A stretch of DNA of 64,000 bases from an uncultured Pseudomonadales bacterium. Lineage in GTDB: Bacteria > Pseudomonadota > Gammaproteobacteria > Pseudomonadales > Pseudohongiellaceae. The position numbers and the translations under genes are program-made. Positions 20,638 to 29,703 of this stretch are shown here, one piece after another; within the stretch, counting starts at the first letter, position 1; the number at the start of each line of letters is the position of its first letter. The stretch covers positions 124,001 to 188,000 of the forward strand of contig CAMYOK010000006.1 in assembly GCA_947259995.1 (NCBI GenBank). Direction: 5' to 3'. The notes beneath the pieces were generated by a model that did no database searches, was not told the origin of the DNA, and saw nothing but the letters and a program-made list of their open reading frames with translations.

Positions 20638-22374
20638 TTACATCTTCTCTAAGGTGTTGAGCCCTAAAAGAGAGAGGCCTTTTTCGAGCGTTTTGGCCGT
20701 AAGATTCACAATTTTCAAGCGCGAGGCGCGCACTTCTGGTTCTGCCTTGAGCACTGGGCAGGCTTCATAGAAGCGCATGAACAACCCTGCTAGCTCATAC
20801 AAATAGGCGCATAAATAATTAGGCAAACCATCTTGGGCGACGACAAGAATTGTCTCTTGAAATTGTAAGTTCTTCAGTATTAATTTGCGCTCTTCTTCGG
20901 CGGTGATACGCAGGTTTACCTCGCCAGCAAGCTCTGCCGCTTCGTCCTTGCGTAAGATGCTTTTGATTCGTGCAAAGGCGTACAACATATACGGAGCGGT
21001 ATTGCCTTCAAACGATAACATCGTGCTCCAGTCGAACACATAGTCACTAGTTCTGTTTTTCGATAAATCAGAATATTTAACCGCGCTAATGCCAACGACC
21101 GATGCAATCTGAGCGCGAGTCTCTTCATCCAGAGATGGATTCTTTTCGCTGACGATTGCATGTGCGCGGCGCACTGACTCTTCGAGAAGGTCGACTAGCT
21201 TAACATTATCACCACTTCTCGTTTTGAAAGGCTTGCCGTCTTCGCCCATCATCATGCCATAGGCAATATGTTCCAAAGAGCATGACTCTGCTGCCATACC
21301 TGCTTTGCGGGCAATCGCGAACACTTGCTGGAAATGCAGGCTTTGACGCGCATCGACTACATAGAGAACGCGATCGGCTTTGAGTGTGCTGGCGCGGTAC
21401 TCAATAGCAGCAAGATCTGTTGTCGCATAGAGATAACCGCCATCGGATTTCTGTACGATAGTTGGCAGCGGCGCCCCTTCTTTGCCAGTAAACTCATCCA
21501 TGAAAACGCATTTGGCGCCTTCGGAGATGCTGAGCAAGCCTTTGTCGTCGAGTGACTCGATGATATGCGCGAGCTGCGGGTTGTAATAACTCTCTGGCTT
21601 TAAATCTGCACGGCTAAGCGTGACGCCTAGCAATTCATAAACGCTTTCGCAGTGGCCGAGTGAGGTATCGATAAACATGCGCCAGGCTTGCAAGCAGTCT
21701 TCATCACCCCCTTGTAACTTAACCACGTAATTGCGGGCCGTCTCAGCAAAGCCGGGCTCATTGTCAAAGCGTTGTTTGGCCTCCCGGTAAAAGGTTTCCA
21801 AATCGGATAATTGCAATGAGAGTTTGTCGTTCTCGGTTTGCAATGACTCCATATGCGCGATCAACATCCCAAACTGGGTGCCCCAGTCACCCACATGATT
21901 CTGACGAATCACTTCGTGGCCGCTCGCCTCTAATACCCGTACAAGACAGTCGCCGATAATCGTGCCGCGTAAATGCCCAACGTGCATTTCTTTCGCTAGG
22001 TTTGGGCTTGAATAATCCACGACAATGCGCTGCGCTGTGGCGACTGGTTCGATCAGTGGCTGTTCGTTCTGCGCGTAGTGTTCGCCCCAGCGAGTTAAAT
22101 AATCATCGACTAGAAACAAATTGATGAAGCCAGGGCCTGCGATTTCGGCGCGCTCGATAAGCTCGTTCTCAGCAATAGCAGCAAGGACCTTTGCCGCTAA
22201 CTCGCGAGGATTAGTCTTGGCCCGCTTGGCAACTGCCATCACTCCGTTAGCTTGGTAATCACCAAACTCGGGGCGGGTGGCATAAATGACATTGCCGTTA
22301 CTTCCGCTTAAGCCAGTGGCTTCATCGATCGCAGCGCTCAAGAGCTCTTCGAGCGCGTGTTTAATATTGAACAT
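20638..22374 (-). CDS. argS: Arginyl-tRNA synthetase
   Basis: Charges tRNA-Arg with arginine (class I synthetase). 578 residues from the ATG at 22374 (E. coli 577). Features: the N-terminal Add1 tRNA D-loop binding domain, the HIGH-equivalent HVGHLRGT following SSPNLAKEM, the KMSKS-equivalent segment GKPFKTRSGDNVKL and the C-terminal helical anticodon-binding domain ending SLLGLNTLEKM. An in-frame start further upstream at 22437 is rejected because the extra 21 residues lack family similarity and would reach into the rluC control region. Confidence 0.97.
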   Translation of the reverse strand: MFNIKHALEELLSAAIDEATGLSGSNGNVIYATRPEFGDYQANGVMAVAKRAKTNPRELAAKVLAAIAENELIERAEIAGPGFINLFLVDDYLTRWGEHYAQNEQPLIEPVATAQRIVVDYSSPNLAKEMHVGHLRGTIIGDCLVRVLEASGHEVIRQNHVGDWGTQFGMLIAHMESLQTENDKLSLQLSDLETFYREAKQRFDNEPGFAETARNYVVKLQGGDEDCLQAWRMFIDTSLGHCESVYELLGVTLSRADLKPESYYNPQLAHIIESLDDKGLLSISEGAKCVFMDEFTGKEGAPLPTIVQKSDGGYLYATTDLAAIEYRASTLKADRVLYVVDARQSLHFQQVFAIARKAGMAAESCSLEHIAYGMMMGEDGKPFKTRSGDNVKLVDLLEESVRRAHAIVSEKNPSLDEETRAQIASVVGISAVKYSDLSKNRTSDYVFDWSTMLSFEGNTAPYMLYAFARIKSILRKDEAAELAGEVNLRITAEEERKLILKNLQFQETILVVAQDGLPNYLCAYLYELAGLFMRFYEACPVLKAEPEVRASRLKIVNLTAKTLEKGLSLLGLNTLEKM

Positions 22375-22451
22375 GGTCCTAACCCTAAATACAAAATGGC
22401 AGCAATTGTACACTATTGGAGGAGCATATTTAGGCATTGCCCGTGCAGTAT

Positions 22452-22460
22452 TGCTACAAT
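22452..22460 (+). promoter_or_regulatory. Candidate extended -10 of rluC
   Basis: TGCTACAAT: an extended -10 (TGN plus TACAAT, five of six) located 32 nt before the rluC GTG start in the argS-rluC divergent gap. No good -35 is visible at normal spacing. Low confidence. Confidence 0.35.
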
Positions 22461-22491
22461 AGCGCGCTCAAATAGCGAGAGTATCTCCATC

Positions 22492-23472
22492 GTGGCAAGT
22501 CAGCAATCCTCCGACAGCAGTAATACCATAAGCGCCAAGGTGCAGCTTTTGGAGATAGGGCCGCATTCGGAGTTGCAGCGACTCGATAACTTCCTATTAA
22601 GCAAACTGAAAGGCGTCCCTAAATCGAAGATCTATCGTGTGATTCGTAAGGGTGAAGTGCGTATTAATAAAAAACGCGCGAAACCGGAAACCAAATTACA
22701 TGCCGGCGATATCGTGCGTGTGCCACCGATAAGAGTGGCAGAGCCGAGCGTTATCATCCCTCCTAGTGCCAGCTTAGTGCAATTGCTCGACAGTGCCGTA
22801 TTGTATGAGGACGACAATGTCCTAGCGATTAACAAGCCGCAAGGGCTCGCTGTGCATCGAGGCTCAGGCACACAGATCGGTTTGATCGAGGCCTTGCGGT
22901 TTATGCGGGCTGCGCCAGCGGACCCAGAATTTTTTCTAGAGCTTACCCATCGCATAGACAAAGAAACAACAGGCTGCGTAGTTATCGCCAAAAACCCTTT
23001 ATATTTAAAGCACATGCAGCGTGAATTTAAAGAAAGACTTGTACATAAAACCTATCAGTTAATCGCCCATGGCGCGTGGCCAAAAGACGTCATTGAGGTC
23101 AATGCTCCCTTGCTCAAACACGATGTGCAGGGAGCTGAGAAGATTGTTACGGTAGACCCAGAAGGAAAGAGTGCGGTTACGCATTTCAGCTTGATAGAGG
23201 CCTTGCAAGATTCGAGCTTCGTTGAGGCCAGGCCAGTGACCGGTAGAACTCACCAGATTCGTGTGCATTGTCAGTATGCTGGCCACCCCATAGTGGGGGA
23301 TCGAAAATACACGAGTAAGGCTAACAATGCGTTGGCGCAGCATAAACAGTTATGCCTACACGCTGCCAAAATCGAATTTACCGCCATCGATGGTCAGACA
23401 ATCCGAATCGAAGCGCCAATAGCGGGCGCAATGCAGGAACTGCTTGAAAGGCAAAGGGCAAAAACGAGGTAA
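22492..23472 (+). CDS. rluC: 23S rRNA pseudouridine synthase (RluC family)
   Basis: Isomerises specific uridines in 23S rRNA. 326 residues from the GTG at 22492 (E. coli RluC 319); longer in-frame starts reach back across the divergent argS start and add unrelated sequence. An N-terminal S4 RNA-binding domain (about 25-80: RLDNFLLSKLKGVPKSKIYR...GEVRINKKRAKPETKL) precedes the synthase domain. The catalytic aspartate lies in LTHRIDKETTGCVVIAK, with RTHQIRVHCQYAGHPIVGD further on. RluC versus RluD is assigned from length and S4 pattern. Confidence 0.9.
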   Translation: MASQQSSDSSNTISAKVQLLEIGPHSELQRLDNFLLSKLKGVPKSKIYRVIRKGEVRINKKRAKPETKLHAGDIVRVPPIRVAEPSVIIPPSASLVQLLDSAVLYEDDNVLAINKPQGLAVHRGSGTQIGLIEALRFMRAAPADPEFFLELTHRIDKETTGCVVIAKNPLYLKHMQREFKERLVHKTYQLIAHGAWPKDVIEVNAPLLKHDVQGAEKIVTVDPEGKSAVTHFSLIEALQDSSFVEARPVTGRTHQIRVHCQYAGHPIVGDRKYTSKANNALAQHKQLCLHAAKIEFTAIDGQTIRIEAPIAGAMQELLERQRAKTR

Positions 23473-23517
23473 AAATAGTAAAATGTCGAAATATCATGCC
23501 TTTGAGGACAGATTTTT

Positions 23518-23546
23518 TTGACAGATGGGCTCTAGACGCCTATTAT
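23518..23546 (+). promoter_or_regulatory. Near-consensus sigma70 promoter of yceD-rpmF-plsX
   Basis: TTGACA (23518-23523, perfect -35), exactly 17 nt, then TATTAT (23541-23546, five of six). Standard spacing puts transcription start at about 23552-23554, only 2-4 nt before the yceD ATG at 23556. It drives an operon for ribosomal protein L32 and fatty-acid/phospholipid synthesis. Confidence 0.8.
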
Positions 23547-23555
23547 TGCGCGCCT

Positions 23556-24086
23556 ATGGCAGACACCCTTATTCCAGACTATGTTGACGCAAGGAAAATC
23601 TTTGCCCAACAGACACTTATAGAAGGTGTACTCCCAATCTCGCGTTTACCGAGATTCTGCGAGGCCATTTTGGATACTGAGGGCAACGTGCAAGTCTCCT
23701 TGCAGTTTCGCCTCGATGACAGTTTTAGAAGATTGATCCAAGGCTCATTGCAAGCCCAAGTACATGTGACTTGCCAGCGTTGTCTAGAGCCGATGACGAT
23801 TACGCTAGAGGATCAGTTTGAACTGGCAGTAGTGCATACAGAAGAACAGGTGCAAAAACTGCCAAAAACGCTAGACCCATGGGTTTGTGAAGACGTTAAG
23901 CTAGTCCTCGCAGAAGTGATTGAAGAACAATTAATCCTCTGCATGCCTATCGTCAGCTACCATGAAGAACACTGTATTGCTTCGCTAGAGTTTGCAGCGA
24001 AGCAGGCAAATAAGCCCAATGCTAAGCAGGGCGAGCAAGGGAGCGATAATCCTTTTGCGATTTTGCAGAAACTGAAAGACAAGTAA
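23556..24086 (+). CDS. yceD: YceD family (DUF177) protein, 23S rRNA accumulation protein
   Basis: 176 residues. YceD/DUF177 proteins are encoded next to rpmF and are implicated in 23S rRNA or ribosome assembly. The conserved core is VHVTCQRCLEPMTITLEDQFELAVV, with LVLAEVIEEQLILCMPIV and a C-terminal NPFAILQKLKDK. The ATG at 23556 is chosen because MADTLIPDYVDARKI aligns with the start of Pseudomonas homologues. The upstream in-frame ATG (23496) lies before the promoter. No Shine-Dalgarno is present. Confidence 0.92.
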   Translation: MADTLIPDYVDARKIFAQQTLIEGVLPISRLPRFCEAILDTEGNVQVSLQFRLDDSFRRLIQGSLQAQVHVTCQRCLEPMTITLEDQFELAVVHTEEQVQKLPKTLDPWVCEDVKLVLAEVIEEQLILCMPIVSYHEEHCIASLEFAAKQANKPNAKQGEQGSDNPFAILQKLKDK

Positions 24087-24145
24087 TTAAAGATTTCATT
24101 TATAGGCGCTTTGACTAGCGCGGTAACACACTAGGAGCTACAAGC

Positions 24146-24325
24146 ATGGCTGTTCAACAGGTAAAAGTATCACGCTCACGTCGCAACATGCGTCGCGCAC
24201 ACGATTCATTGACAGGTCCTACTTTGTCTACTGATCAAACGACTGGCGAAGTTCACCGTCGTCACCACGTGACTGCCGATGGTTTCTACAAAGGCAAGAA
24301 AGTGTTGGATCTTGGCGACAAGTAA
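24146..24325 (+). CDS. rpmF: 50S ribosomal protein L32
   Basis: 59 residues, too short for many ORF lists. It begins [20 protein letters not shown], the L32 signature, followed by [18 protein letters not shown]. This version lacks the four-cysteine zinc motif, as in most gammaproteobacteria. GGAG (24134-24137) precedes the ATG. It is located 59 nt after yceD and 8 nt before plsX, the conserved yceD-rpmF-plsX order. Confidence 0.97.
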   Translation: MAVQQVKVSRSRRNMRRAHDSLTGPTLSTDQTTGEVHRRHHVTADGFYKGKKVLDLGDK

Positions 24326-24333
24326 AACTGTCT

Positions 24334-25362
24334 GTGCCTAAGTGCATTGCAATTGATGTCATGGGAGGGGATTTTGGCCCTTCCGTGACAGTTCCTGCGG
24401 CACTTCGGGCACTGCATGCTCACGACGACCTATCTTTGATCTTGGTGGGTGATGAGCCGCAAATCAACGCTTTGTTATCCGGTGCCAGTGCAACGCTTCT
24501 ACAGCGACTGGAAATCCTTCATACCAGCGTGCGTGTCGAAGACGACTGTAAACCTGAGTCCGTTTTACGCAAGTCGAAAGAATCCTCCATGTTTCTCAGC
24601 GTGAACCTTGTCAAAGAGTCTCGCGCCGATGCCTGCGTGAGTGCTGGCAACACGGGAGCACTCTTACTCGCAGGACGCCATCTGCTCAAAACTATTCCCG
24701 GTGTTTCAAAGCCTGCCATCATCGCCAATATCCCCTTGTACGAAGATCAACGCCACACCTACATTTTAGACGTAGGTGCGAACGTCACGAGTGAGGCTAA
24801 GCAATTACACGAGTTCGCCATTATGGGTTCGATACTCGCCCAGGCAGTTGACGCGATTGCTCAGCCGCGAGTGGCCTTGCTTAACGTGGGGCACGAAGAA
24901 CATAAGGGAACGGCACAAATTCGTGACGCCGCTAGACTAATAGAGCAGACCAGTTCGATCAATTATGTTGGCTATATCGAAGGCAATGAGATCTTCAGTA
25001 ACAAGGCGGATGTTGTGGTCTGCGATGGTTTCGCGGGTAATGTCACGATTAAGACTAGCGCCGGCGTAGTGAAAGTCCTAGAGCGTTTATTAAAAGCGCA
25101 GGCGTCCAAGGGGCCGTTCTCAAGATTAATGACGATTGCCGCAGCGCCAATGTTGCGCCGACTGCGCAAGCAAATCGACCCTGTGCAGTTTAACGGTGCC
25201 AGCGTCTTAGGCTTGCAGGGAATCATCGTGAAAAGCCACGGACACGCGCAAGTACAGGCGTTTTATTACGCTATCGAGCAAGCTTTTAAAGAAGTCACTG
25301 ATTGCGTACCGCAACTGATCAGTGCGCGTATGAACGAACTTACTATGAATCAAGGAAATTGA
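24334..25362 (+). CDS. plsX: Phosphate acyltransferase PlsX
   Basis: Makes acyl-phosphate from acyl-ACP for phosphatidic acid synthesis; a peripheral membrane enzyme. 342 residues. It starts PKCIAIDVMGGDFGP, the family's N-terminal signature, and contains SAGNTGALLLAGRHLL and VCDGFAGNVTIKTSAG. The start is GTG 8 nt after rpmF. fabD follows 2 nt after its stop; there is no fabH between them, unlike in E. coli. Confidence 0.96.
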   Translation: MPKCIAIDVMGGDFGPSVTVPAALRALHAHDDLSLILVGDEPQINALLSGASATLLQRLEILHTSVRVEDDCKPESVLRKSKESSMFLSVNLVKESRADACVSAGNTGALLLAGRHLLKTIPGVSKPAIIANIPLYEDQRHTYILDVGANVTSEAKQLHEFAIMGSILAQAVDAIAQPRVALLNVGHEEHKGTAQIRDAARLIEQTSSINYVGYIEGNEIFSNKADVVVCDGFAGNVTIKTSAGVVKVLERLLKAQASKGPFSRLMTIAAAPMLRRLRKQIDPVQFNGASVLGLQGIIVKSHGHAQVQAFYYAIEQAFKEVTDCVPQLISARMNELTMNQGN

Positions 25363-25364
25363 TA

Positions 25365-26303
25365 ATGAAGAAATTTGGCTTTGTATTTCCTGGGCAAGGG
25401 TCTCAACGCAAAGGGATGTTAAGTGATTTAGCAGCACAATACCCACTGGTTCAGGAGTGCTTTGCAGAGGCTTCGCAAGCACTCGGCATGGATCTCTGGG
25501 ATGTTTGTCAAAACGACCCACAAGGTTTGTTGGACCAAACCCATATCACTCAACCTACATTATTGACTGCCTCGGTAGCAGTTTGGCGGGTGTGGATGGA
25601 GCAGGGCGGGGCATTGCCAGAGTTACTCGCCGGGCACAGCCTTGGCGAATATTCAGCCTTAGTATGTGCCGATGTGCTTAGCCTAGGCGATGCCGTGAAG
25701 TTAGTGCATAAGCGCGGTTTATATATGCAAGAAGCGGTGCCCAGCGGCACTGGCGCCATGGCCGCCATTCTAGGGCTCGATGATGAAAAAATCATCGCTA
25801 TCTGTGCAGAGCAAGCACAAGGCGAAGTAGTGGCTCCAGCGAACTATAACTCTACTGGGCAAACAGTGATTGCAGGGTCCACTGCCGCAGTAGAGCGCGC
25901 CATGGCTGCGTGCAAAGAAGCCGGCGCTAAACGTGCATTGCTGCTCAATGTCAGTGTCCCTTCGCATTGTGCGTTGATGAAACCAGCGGCCGATCGCCTA
26001 GCGGCTGATCTAGACGCCGTTGAGTTCAAGACACCGAAGATTCCGGTAGTACAAAATATTCATGGCCGCGTGGCAAAGAGCTCAGACGATATTAAGCAAA
26101 ACCTACTCAAGCAGCTCTATATGCCAGTCCAGTGGGTTGAGAGTATCGGTTGCATGTGGGATTTCGGGCTAAGCCAAGTGGTAGAATGCGGGCCTGGAAA
26201 AGTACTCGGTGGCCTGATAAAACGCATTGAGGCTGATATGGGCACCTTCTCAACGGAAGCGCCCGATCAATTTGCCCAAGCCCTGGCAGAAATCACTCAT
26301 TAG
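25365..26303 (+). CDS. fabD: Malonyl-CoA:ACP transacylase
   Basis: Loads malonyl groups onto ACP for fatty-acid elongation. 312 residues (E. coli 309) from the ATG at 25365, which has AAGGAA 8 nt upstream. Motifs: FVFPGQGSQRKGM, the nucleophile serine in LAGHSLGEYSAL, and SVPSHCALMKPAA with the catalytic histidine. The gap to plsX is 2 nt, so the two are probably translationally coupled. Confidence 0.97.
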   Translation: MKKFGFVFPGQGSQRKGMLSDLAAQYPLVQECFAEASQALGMDLWDVCQNDPQGLLDQTHITQPTLLTASVAVWRVWMEQGGALPELLAGHSLGEYSALVCADVLSLGDAVKLVHKRGLYMQEAVPSGTGAMAAILGLDDEKIIAICAEQAQGEVVAPANYNSTGQTVIAGSTAAVERAMAACKEAGAKRALLLNVSVPSHCALMKPAADRLAADLDAVEFKTPKIPVVQNIHGRVAKSSDDIKQNLLKQLYMPVQWVESIGCMWDFGLSQVVECGPGKVLGGLIKRIEADMGTFSTEAPDQFAQALAEITH

Positions 26304-26329
26304 AATTTGATCTACAATTGGATAAGACT

Positions 26330-27076
26330 ATGACTGAAACACCAAAGAGAATCGCATTAGTGACTGGTGCTAGCCGCGGAATCGGCAAGTCGATTGCACT
26401 CACATTGGGAAAACAAGGCATGACGGTGATTGGCACCGCCACTTCGGATAACGGCGCTGCAGCGATTAGTGCTTATCTTGAAGATGCGGGTATCGAAGGC
26501 ACTGGCATGTGCTTAAATGTTGCGTCAAGCGAGTCGGTCGCTGAGGTTTTTGGCGCGATTGAAACAAAATATGGCGTCCCTTTAGTGTTGGTCAACAATG
26601 CCGGGATTACGCGCGATAATTTGTTGATGCGTATGAAAACCGATGAGTGGGATGATGTCATCGACACCAACCTTAACTCGCTATTTCGCGTCTGCAAGCT
26701 AGTTGTAAAAGGCATGACCAAAGCCCGTTGGGGGCGCATCATTAACATTAGTTCTGTGGTGGCCTCTAGTGGCAATGCGGGTCAAACTAATTACGCGGCA
26801 TCCAAGGCGGGCATCGAGGGCTTCTCGCGCTCATTAGCACGTGAGATCGGTTCCCGCGGGATTACAGTTAACTGTGTCGCGCCAGGATTTATCGATACCG
26901 ATATGACGCGAGCGCTCAATGAAAAGCAGATGGAGACTTTCCTTGCACAAATTCCTCTAGGCCGATTTGGGCAAGTAGAAGAAATTAGTGCGGCGGTTGG
27001 TTTTCTAGCATCCGAATCTGCTGCCTATATAACAGGCGAAACACTGCATATTAATGGCGGAATGCACATGCCTTAA
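26330..27076 (+). CDS. fabG: 3-oxoacyl-ACP reductase
   Basis: NADPH-dependent reduction of 3-ketoacyl-ACP. 248 residues from the ATG at 26330 (E. coli 244); a TTG four codons earlier is less likely. SDR fold: cofactor motif TGASRGIG, LVNNAGITRDNLL with the catalytic asparagine region, the serine of INISSVVASSGN, and YAASKAG containing the Tyr-x3-Lys pair. The C-terminal GETLHINGGMHM is typical of FabG. Confidence 0.97.
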   Translation: MTETPKRIALVTGASRGIGKSIALTLGKQGMTVIGTATSDNGAAAISAYLEDAGIEGTGMCLNVASSESVAEVFGAIETKYGVPLVLVNNAGITRDNLLMRMKTDEWDDVIDTNLNSLFRVCKLVVKGMTKARWGRIINISSVVASSGNAGQTNYAASKAGIEGFSRSLAREIGSRGITVNCVAPGFIDTDMTRALNEKQMETFLAQIPLGRFGQVEEISAAVGFLASESAAYITGETLHINGGMHMP

Positions 27077-27203
27077 CCCTTTAATTTTTCGGCTTAACTT
27101 ATTGAAAAAATTATCAATTAAAGTAAAACGCTGAATTATTTTAGACTTAAAGATTACAACCCGTGGAAAATAGATGTAAACTTGCGTTTTGGATTATCTC
27201 GGT

Positions 27204-27228
27204 TGATTAATAATTAACCAATTAATCA
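27204..27228. promoter_or_regulatory. AT-rich inverted repeat upstream of acpP
   Basis: TGATTAAT (27204-27211) and ATTAATCA (27221-27228) are perfect inverted copies separated by 9 nt, 45 nt before the acpP ATG, in the 196-nt fabG-acpP gap. A further short palindrome, TTAATAATTAA, overlaps. It could be an operator or simply an AT-rich promoter region; no known motif is claimed. Confidence 0.35.
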
Positions 27229-27272
27229 GAAGGCAGTATCAAAAAATTAGTATTTAGGAGCTAATAATAGTT

Positions 27273-27506
27273 ATGAGTAGCATTGAAGATCGCGTTAAGA
27301 AAATTGTCTGCGAACAGCTTGGCGTAAAAGAAGAAGAGGTAAAACCAACTTCTTCATTTGTAGAAGATTTAGGCGCTGATTCTTTGGATACTGTGGAATT
27401 GGTTATGGCTCTGGAAGAAGAGTTCGAGACCGAAATTCCTGATGAAGAAGCCGAGAAAATCACAACAGTACAACTCGCCTGTGATTACATTAATTCGCAT
27501 TTGTAA
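27273..27506 (+). CDS. acpP: Acyl carrier protein
   Basis: 77-residue acidic carrier that holds growing acyl chains. Ser37 in the [11 protein letters not shown] motif receives 4'-phosphopantetheine. The sequence is close to E. coli AcpP, including [20 protein letters not shown] and the helix [21 protein letters not shown] precedes the ATG. The 196-nt leader and the downstream hairpin suggest that acpP has its own promoter and is produced in excess over its neighbours. Confidence 0.98.
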   Translation: MSSIEDRVKKIVCEQLGVKEEEVKPTSSFVEDLGADSLDTVELVMALEEEFETEIPDEEAEKITTVQLACDYINSHL

Positions 27507-27527
27507 GAAATTTTAGGCTATTTATTT

Positions 27528-27564
27528 AAGCTACTCTGGATGTAATCTGGAGTAGCTTTTATTT
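27528..27564 (+). terminator. Terminator/attenuator between acpP and fabF
   Basis: AAGCTACTC (27528-27536) pairs perfectly with GAGTAGCTT (27550-27558) and TTATTTTG follows. Its position inside the fab operon, 22 nt past acpP, suggests partial termination that keeps ACP mRNA above fabF mRNA. Confidence 0.7.
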
Positions 27565-27620
27565 TGCCTGTAAAACTAAGTTTCTATTTAAATGTTTCAT
27601 AAGGATTGGAGAGCGACGCA

Positions 27621-28859
27621 GTGAACGGTAGAAGAGTGGTAATCACTGGCCTAGGTCTTGTAACCCCTCTCGGGAATAGCGTTGACGCAACTTGGCAAGC
27701 TATCAAAGAGGGACGCAGCGGTATCAATATGCTCACGCAATTTGATACGTCTGATTTTTCGACTCGCTTCGGCGGCTCGGTAAAAGATTTCGACTGCACT
27801 CCTTATCTGAGCGCCAAAGAAGCGCGTCGTATGGATGTCTTCATTCAATACGGTTTAGCCGCTGGCGTTCAAGCTGTCACAGACTCTGGCTTGCTAGATT
27901 CACCGTTAGACTACGAACGGGTTGGCGTCGCCATCGGTTCGGGCATTGGCGGCATCAATTCCATTGAAGATACCTCTAACCTTGTGCGCACCTCTGGTCC
28001 TCGCAAAGTTTCTCCATTCTTTGTCCCTGGCTCCATCATCAATATGCTTGGTGGTACGCTATCGATTCGCTATAACTTCCAAGGGCCCAATATTGCCATT
28101 ACGACGGCCTGTACTACTGGCACGCACAACATCGGCGTTGCCGCCAATATGATCACGGCAGGGCAAGCGGATGTCATGCTTGCCGGCGGTGCTGAAATGG
28201 CGACTTCTCCGGTTGGGCTTGGCGGTTTCTGTGCAGCTCGGGCCCTATCCACGCGCAATGATGATCCGCAACGCGCTAGTCGCCCTTGGGATAAAGACCG
28301 AGATGGTTTTGTCCTCAGCGATGGTGCCGGCATTATGGTGCTTGAAGAGTACGAGCATGCTAAAAAGCGTGGTGCTAAGATCTATGCGGAGTTGGCAGGT
28401 TTTGGTATGAGCGGTGACGCCTACCACATGACCTCACCGTCAGAAGGCGGTAAAGGCGCGGCTCTATGTATGCGCAATGCCTTGCAAAGCGCTGGCATTG
28501 ATCCAAGCCAAGTCAATTATATTAATGCGCATGGCACCTCCACCCAGGCAGGTGACGTCGCTGAAACCCATGCAATCAAAAGCGTCTTTAATAACCACGC
28601 GCCAAACCTTGCAGTGAGTTCTTCAAAATCGATGATTGGTCATTTGCTCGGCGCCTCAGGGGCCGTTGAAGCGATCATCTGTGCATTGTCGATACGCGAT
28701 CAAGTCGTGACACCGACAATCAATTTGGATAACCCTGATGAGGGCTGCGATCTAGACTACGTGCCGCATCAAAGTCGAGACACCAAAGTCGAAGTTGCGG
28801 TCAGCAACTCATTCGGATTCGGTGGCACTAACGGCAGCTTGGTCTTTAGGCGCCTGTAA
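27621..28859 (+). CDS. fabF: 3-oxoacyl-ACP synthase II
   Basis: Condensing enzyme that extends acyl-ACP with malonyl-ACP. 412 residues from the GTG at 27621 (GGAG at 27608-27611, 9-nt spacing), against 413 in E. coli; a TTG five codons earlier is disfavoured. Catalytic triad: cysteine in [11 protein letters not shown], histidines in [11 protein letters not shown] and [17 protein letters not shown]. The C-terminal NSFGFGGTN is typical. Confidence 0.97.
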   Translation: MNGRRVVITGLGLVTPLGNSVDATWQAIKEGRSGINMLTQFDTSDFSTRFGGSVKDFDCTPYLSAKEARRMDVFIQYGLAAGVQAVTDSGLLDSPLDYERVGVAIGSGIGGINSIEDTSNLVRTSGPRKVSPFFVPGSIINMLGGTLSIRYNFQGPNIAITTACTTGTHNIGVAANMITAGQADVMLAGGAEMATSPVGLGGFCAARALSTRNDDPQRASRPWDKDRDGFVLSDGAGIMVLEEYEHAKKRGAKIYAELAGFGMSGDAYHMTSPSEGGKGAALCMRNALQSAGIDPSQVNYINAHGTSTQAGDVAETHAIKSVFNNHAPNLAVSSSKSMIGHLLGASGAVEAIICALSIRDQVVTPTINLDNPDEGCDLDYVPHQSRDTKVEVAVSNSFGFGGTNGSLVFRRL

Positions 28860-28884
28860 TCGAACTGTAGGTCTGGAGGGCGTT

Positions 28885-29703
28885 ATGCTCGTCAATGGGC
28901 AGCTTCAAGATCATCTTCCCATTCTCGATCGCGCCGTCCAATACGGGGATGGCGTCTTCGAAACCATCTTGATTCGCGATGCTCAACCGATGTTCTTTGC
29001 CGCCCATCTCGCTCGCCTAAGCCATGCCTGTAAACGCCTGCAAATCCCGCTAGACGCGCAACTTCTACAACAAGAATTCGACACTTTTGTGGACGGCTCA
29101 AGGGCTAATGGCATCGTGAAGATTATCATTAGCCGTGGTGCAGGAGGCCGTGGATATGGCGTAGAACCAGGCATGTTGCCCACGCGCATCCTGCAATTTC
29201 ACCCACTTCCCCAAGGCTACGAGCGTCATAGCCAAGAGGGCGTGCGTGTCTTTAAGTGCGCCCATCCAGTCTCCAGAAATTCAGCCCTGGCAGGGCTCAA
29301 ACATCTAAATCGCCTCGACCAAGTCATGGCCAGCATAGAGCTGCCTGCTACTGCGCAAGAAGGCTTGATGTGCGAGGAGTCTGGCCTGCTCATCGAAGGG
29401 GTTAAATCGAATGTATTCCTCTACCGAGACGGCCACTGGCGTACTCCCTCGCTAGTCTATAGTGGTGTTGCAGGCGTAATGCGTGCGCAAATTATCGACT
29501 TTTGTCGGGCTCAGGATCCCGATAGCGTGGTGATTGAGGATATAGACTTCGGCGCAATCGCCAGCGCTGAGGAAGTGTTCGTATGCAATAGTGTTTTAGG
29601 GATCTGGCCAGTGACTGAGGTGCAGTGGGATAATTCCGTGCTAGGGTTCGCCATCGGCAAGCATACCCGCCACCTGCAGCACAAACTTTGGAATATAGTC
29701 TAA
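28885..29703 (+). CDS. pabC: 4-amino-4-deoxychorismate lyase
   Basis: PLP enzyme that makes 4-aminobenzoate for folate. 272 residues from the ATG at 28885 (GGAGGG 4 nt upstream), matching E. coli PabC (269). An in-frame start inside fabF is rejected. Fold-type IV signatures: RAVQYGDGVFETI near the N-terminus, the PLP lysine in LAGLKHLNRLDQVMAS, and ESGLLIEGVKSNVF. The fabF-pabC-mltG order is conserved in gammaproteobacteria. Confidence 0.94.
   Translation: MLVNGQLQDHLPILDRAVQYGDGVFETILIRDAQPMFFAAHLARLSHACKRLQIPLDAQLLQQEFDTFVDGSRANGIVKIIISRGAGGRGYGVEPGMLPTRILQFHPLPQGYERHSQEGVRVFKCAHPVSRNSALAGLKHLNRLDQVMASIELPATAQEGLMCEESGLLIEGVKSNVFLYRDGHWRTPSLVYSGVAGVMRAQIIDFCRAQDPDSVVIEDIDFGAIASAEEVFVCNSVLGIWPVTEVQWDNSVLGFAIGKHTRHLQHKLWNIV

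Noticed and set aside
27072-27272. Possible tRNA or riboswitch in the fabG-acpP gap
   Set aside because: No cloverleaf, T-loop motif or known aptamer pattern is visible; only an AT-rich inverted repeat.
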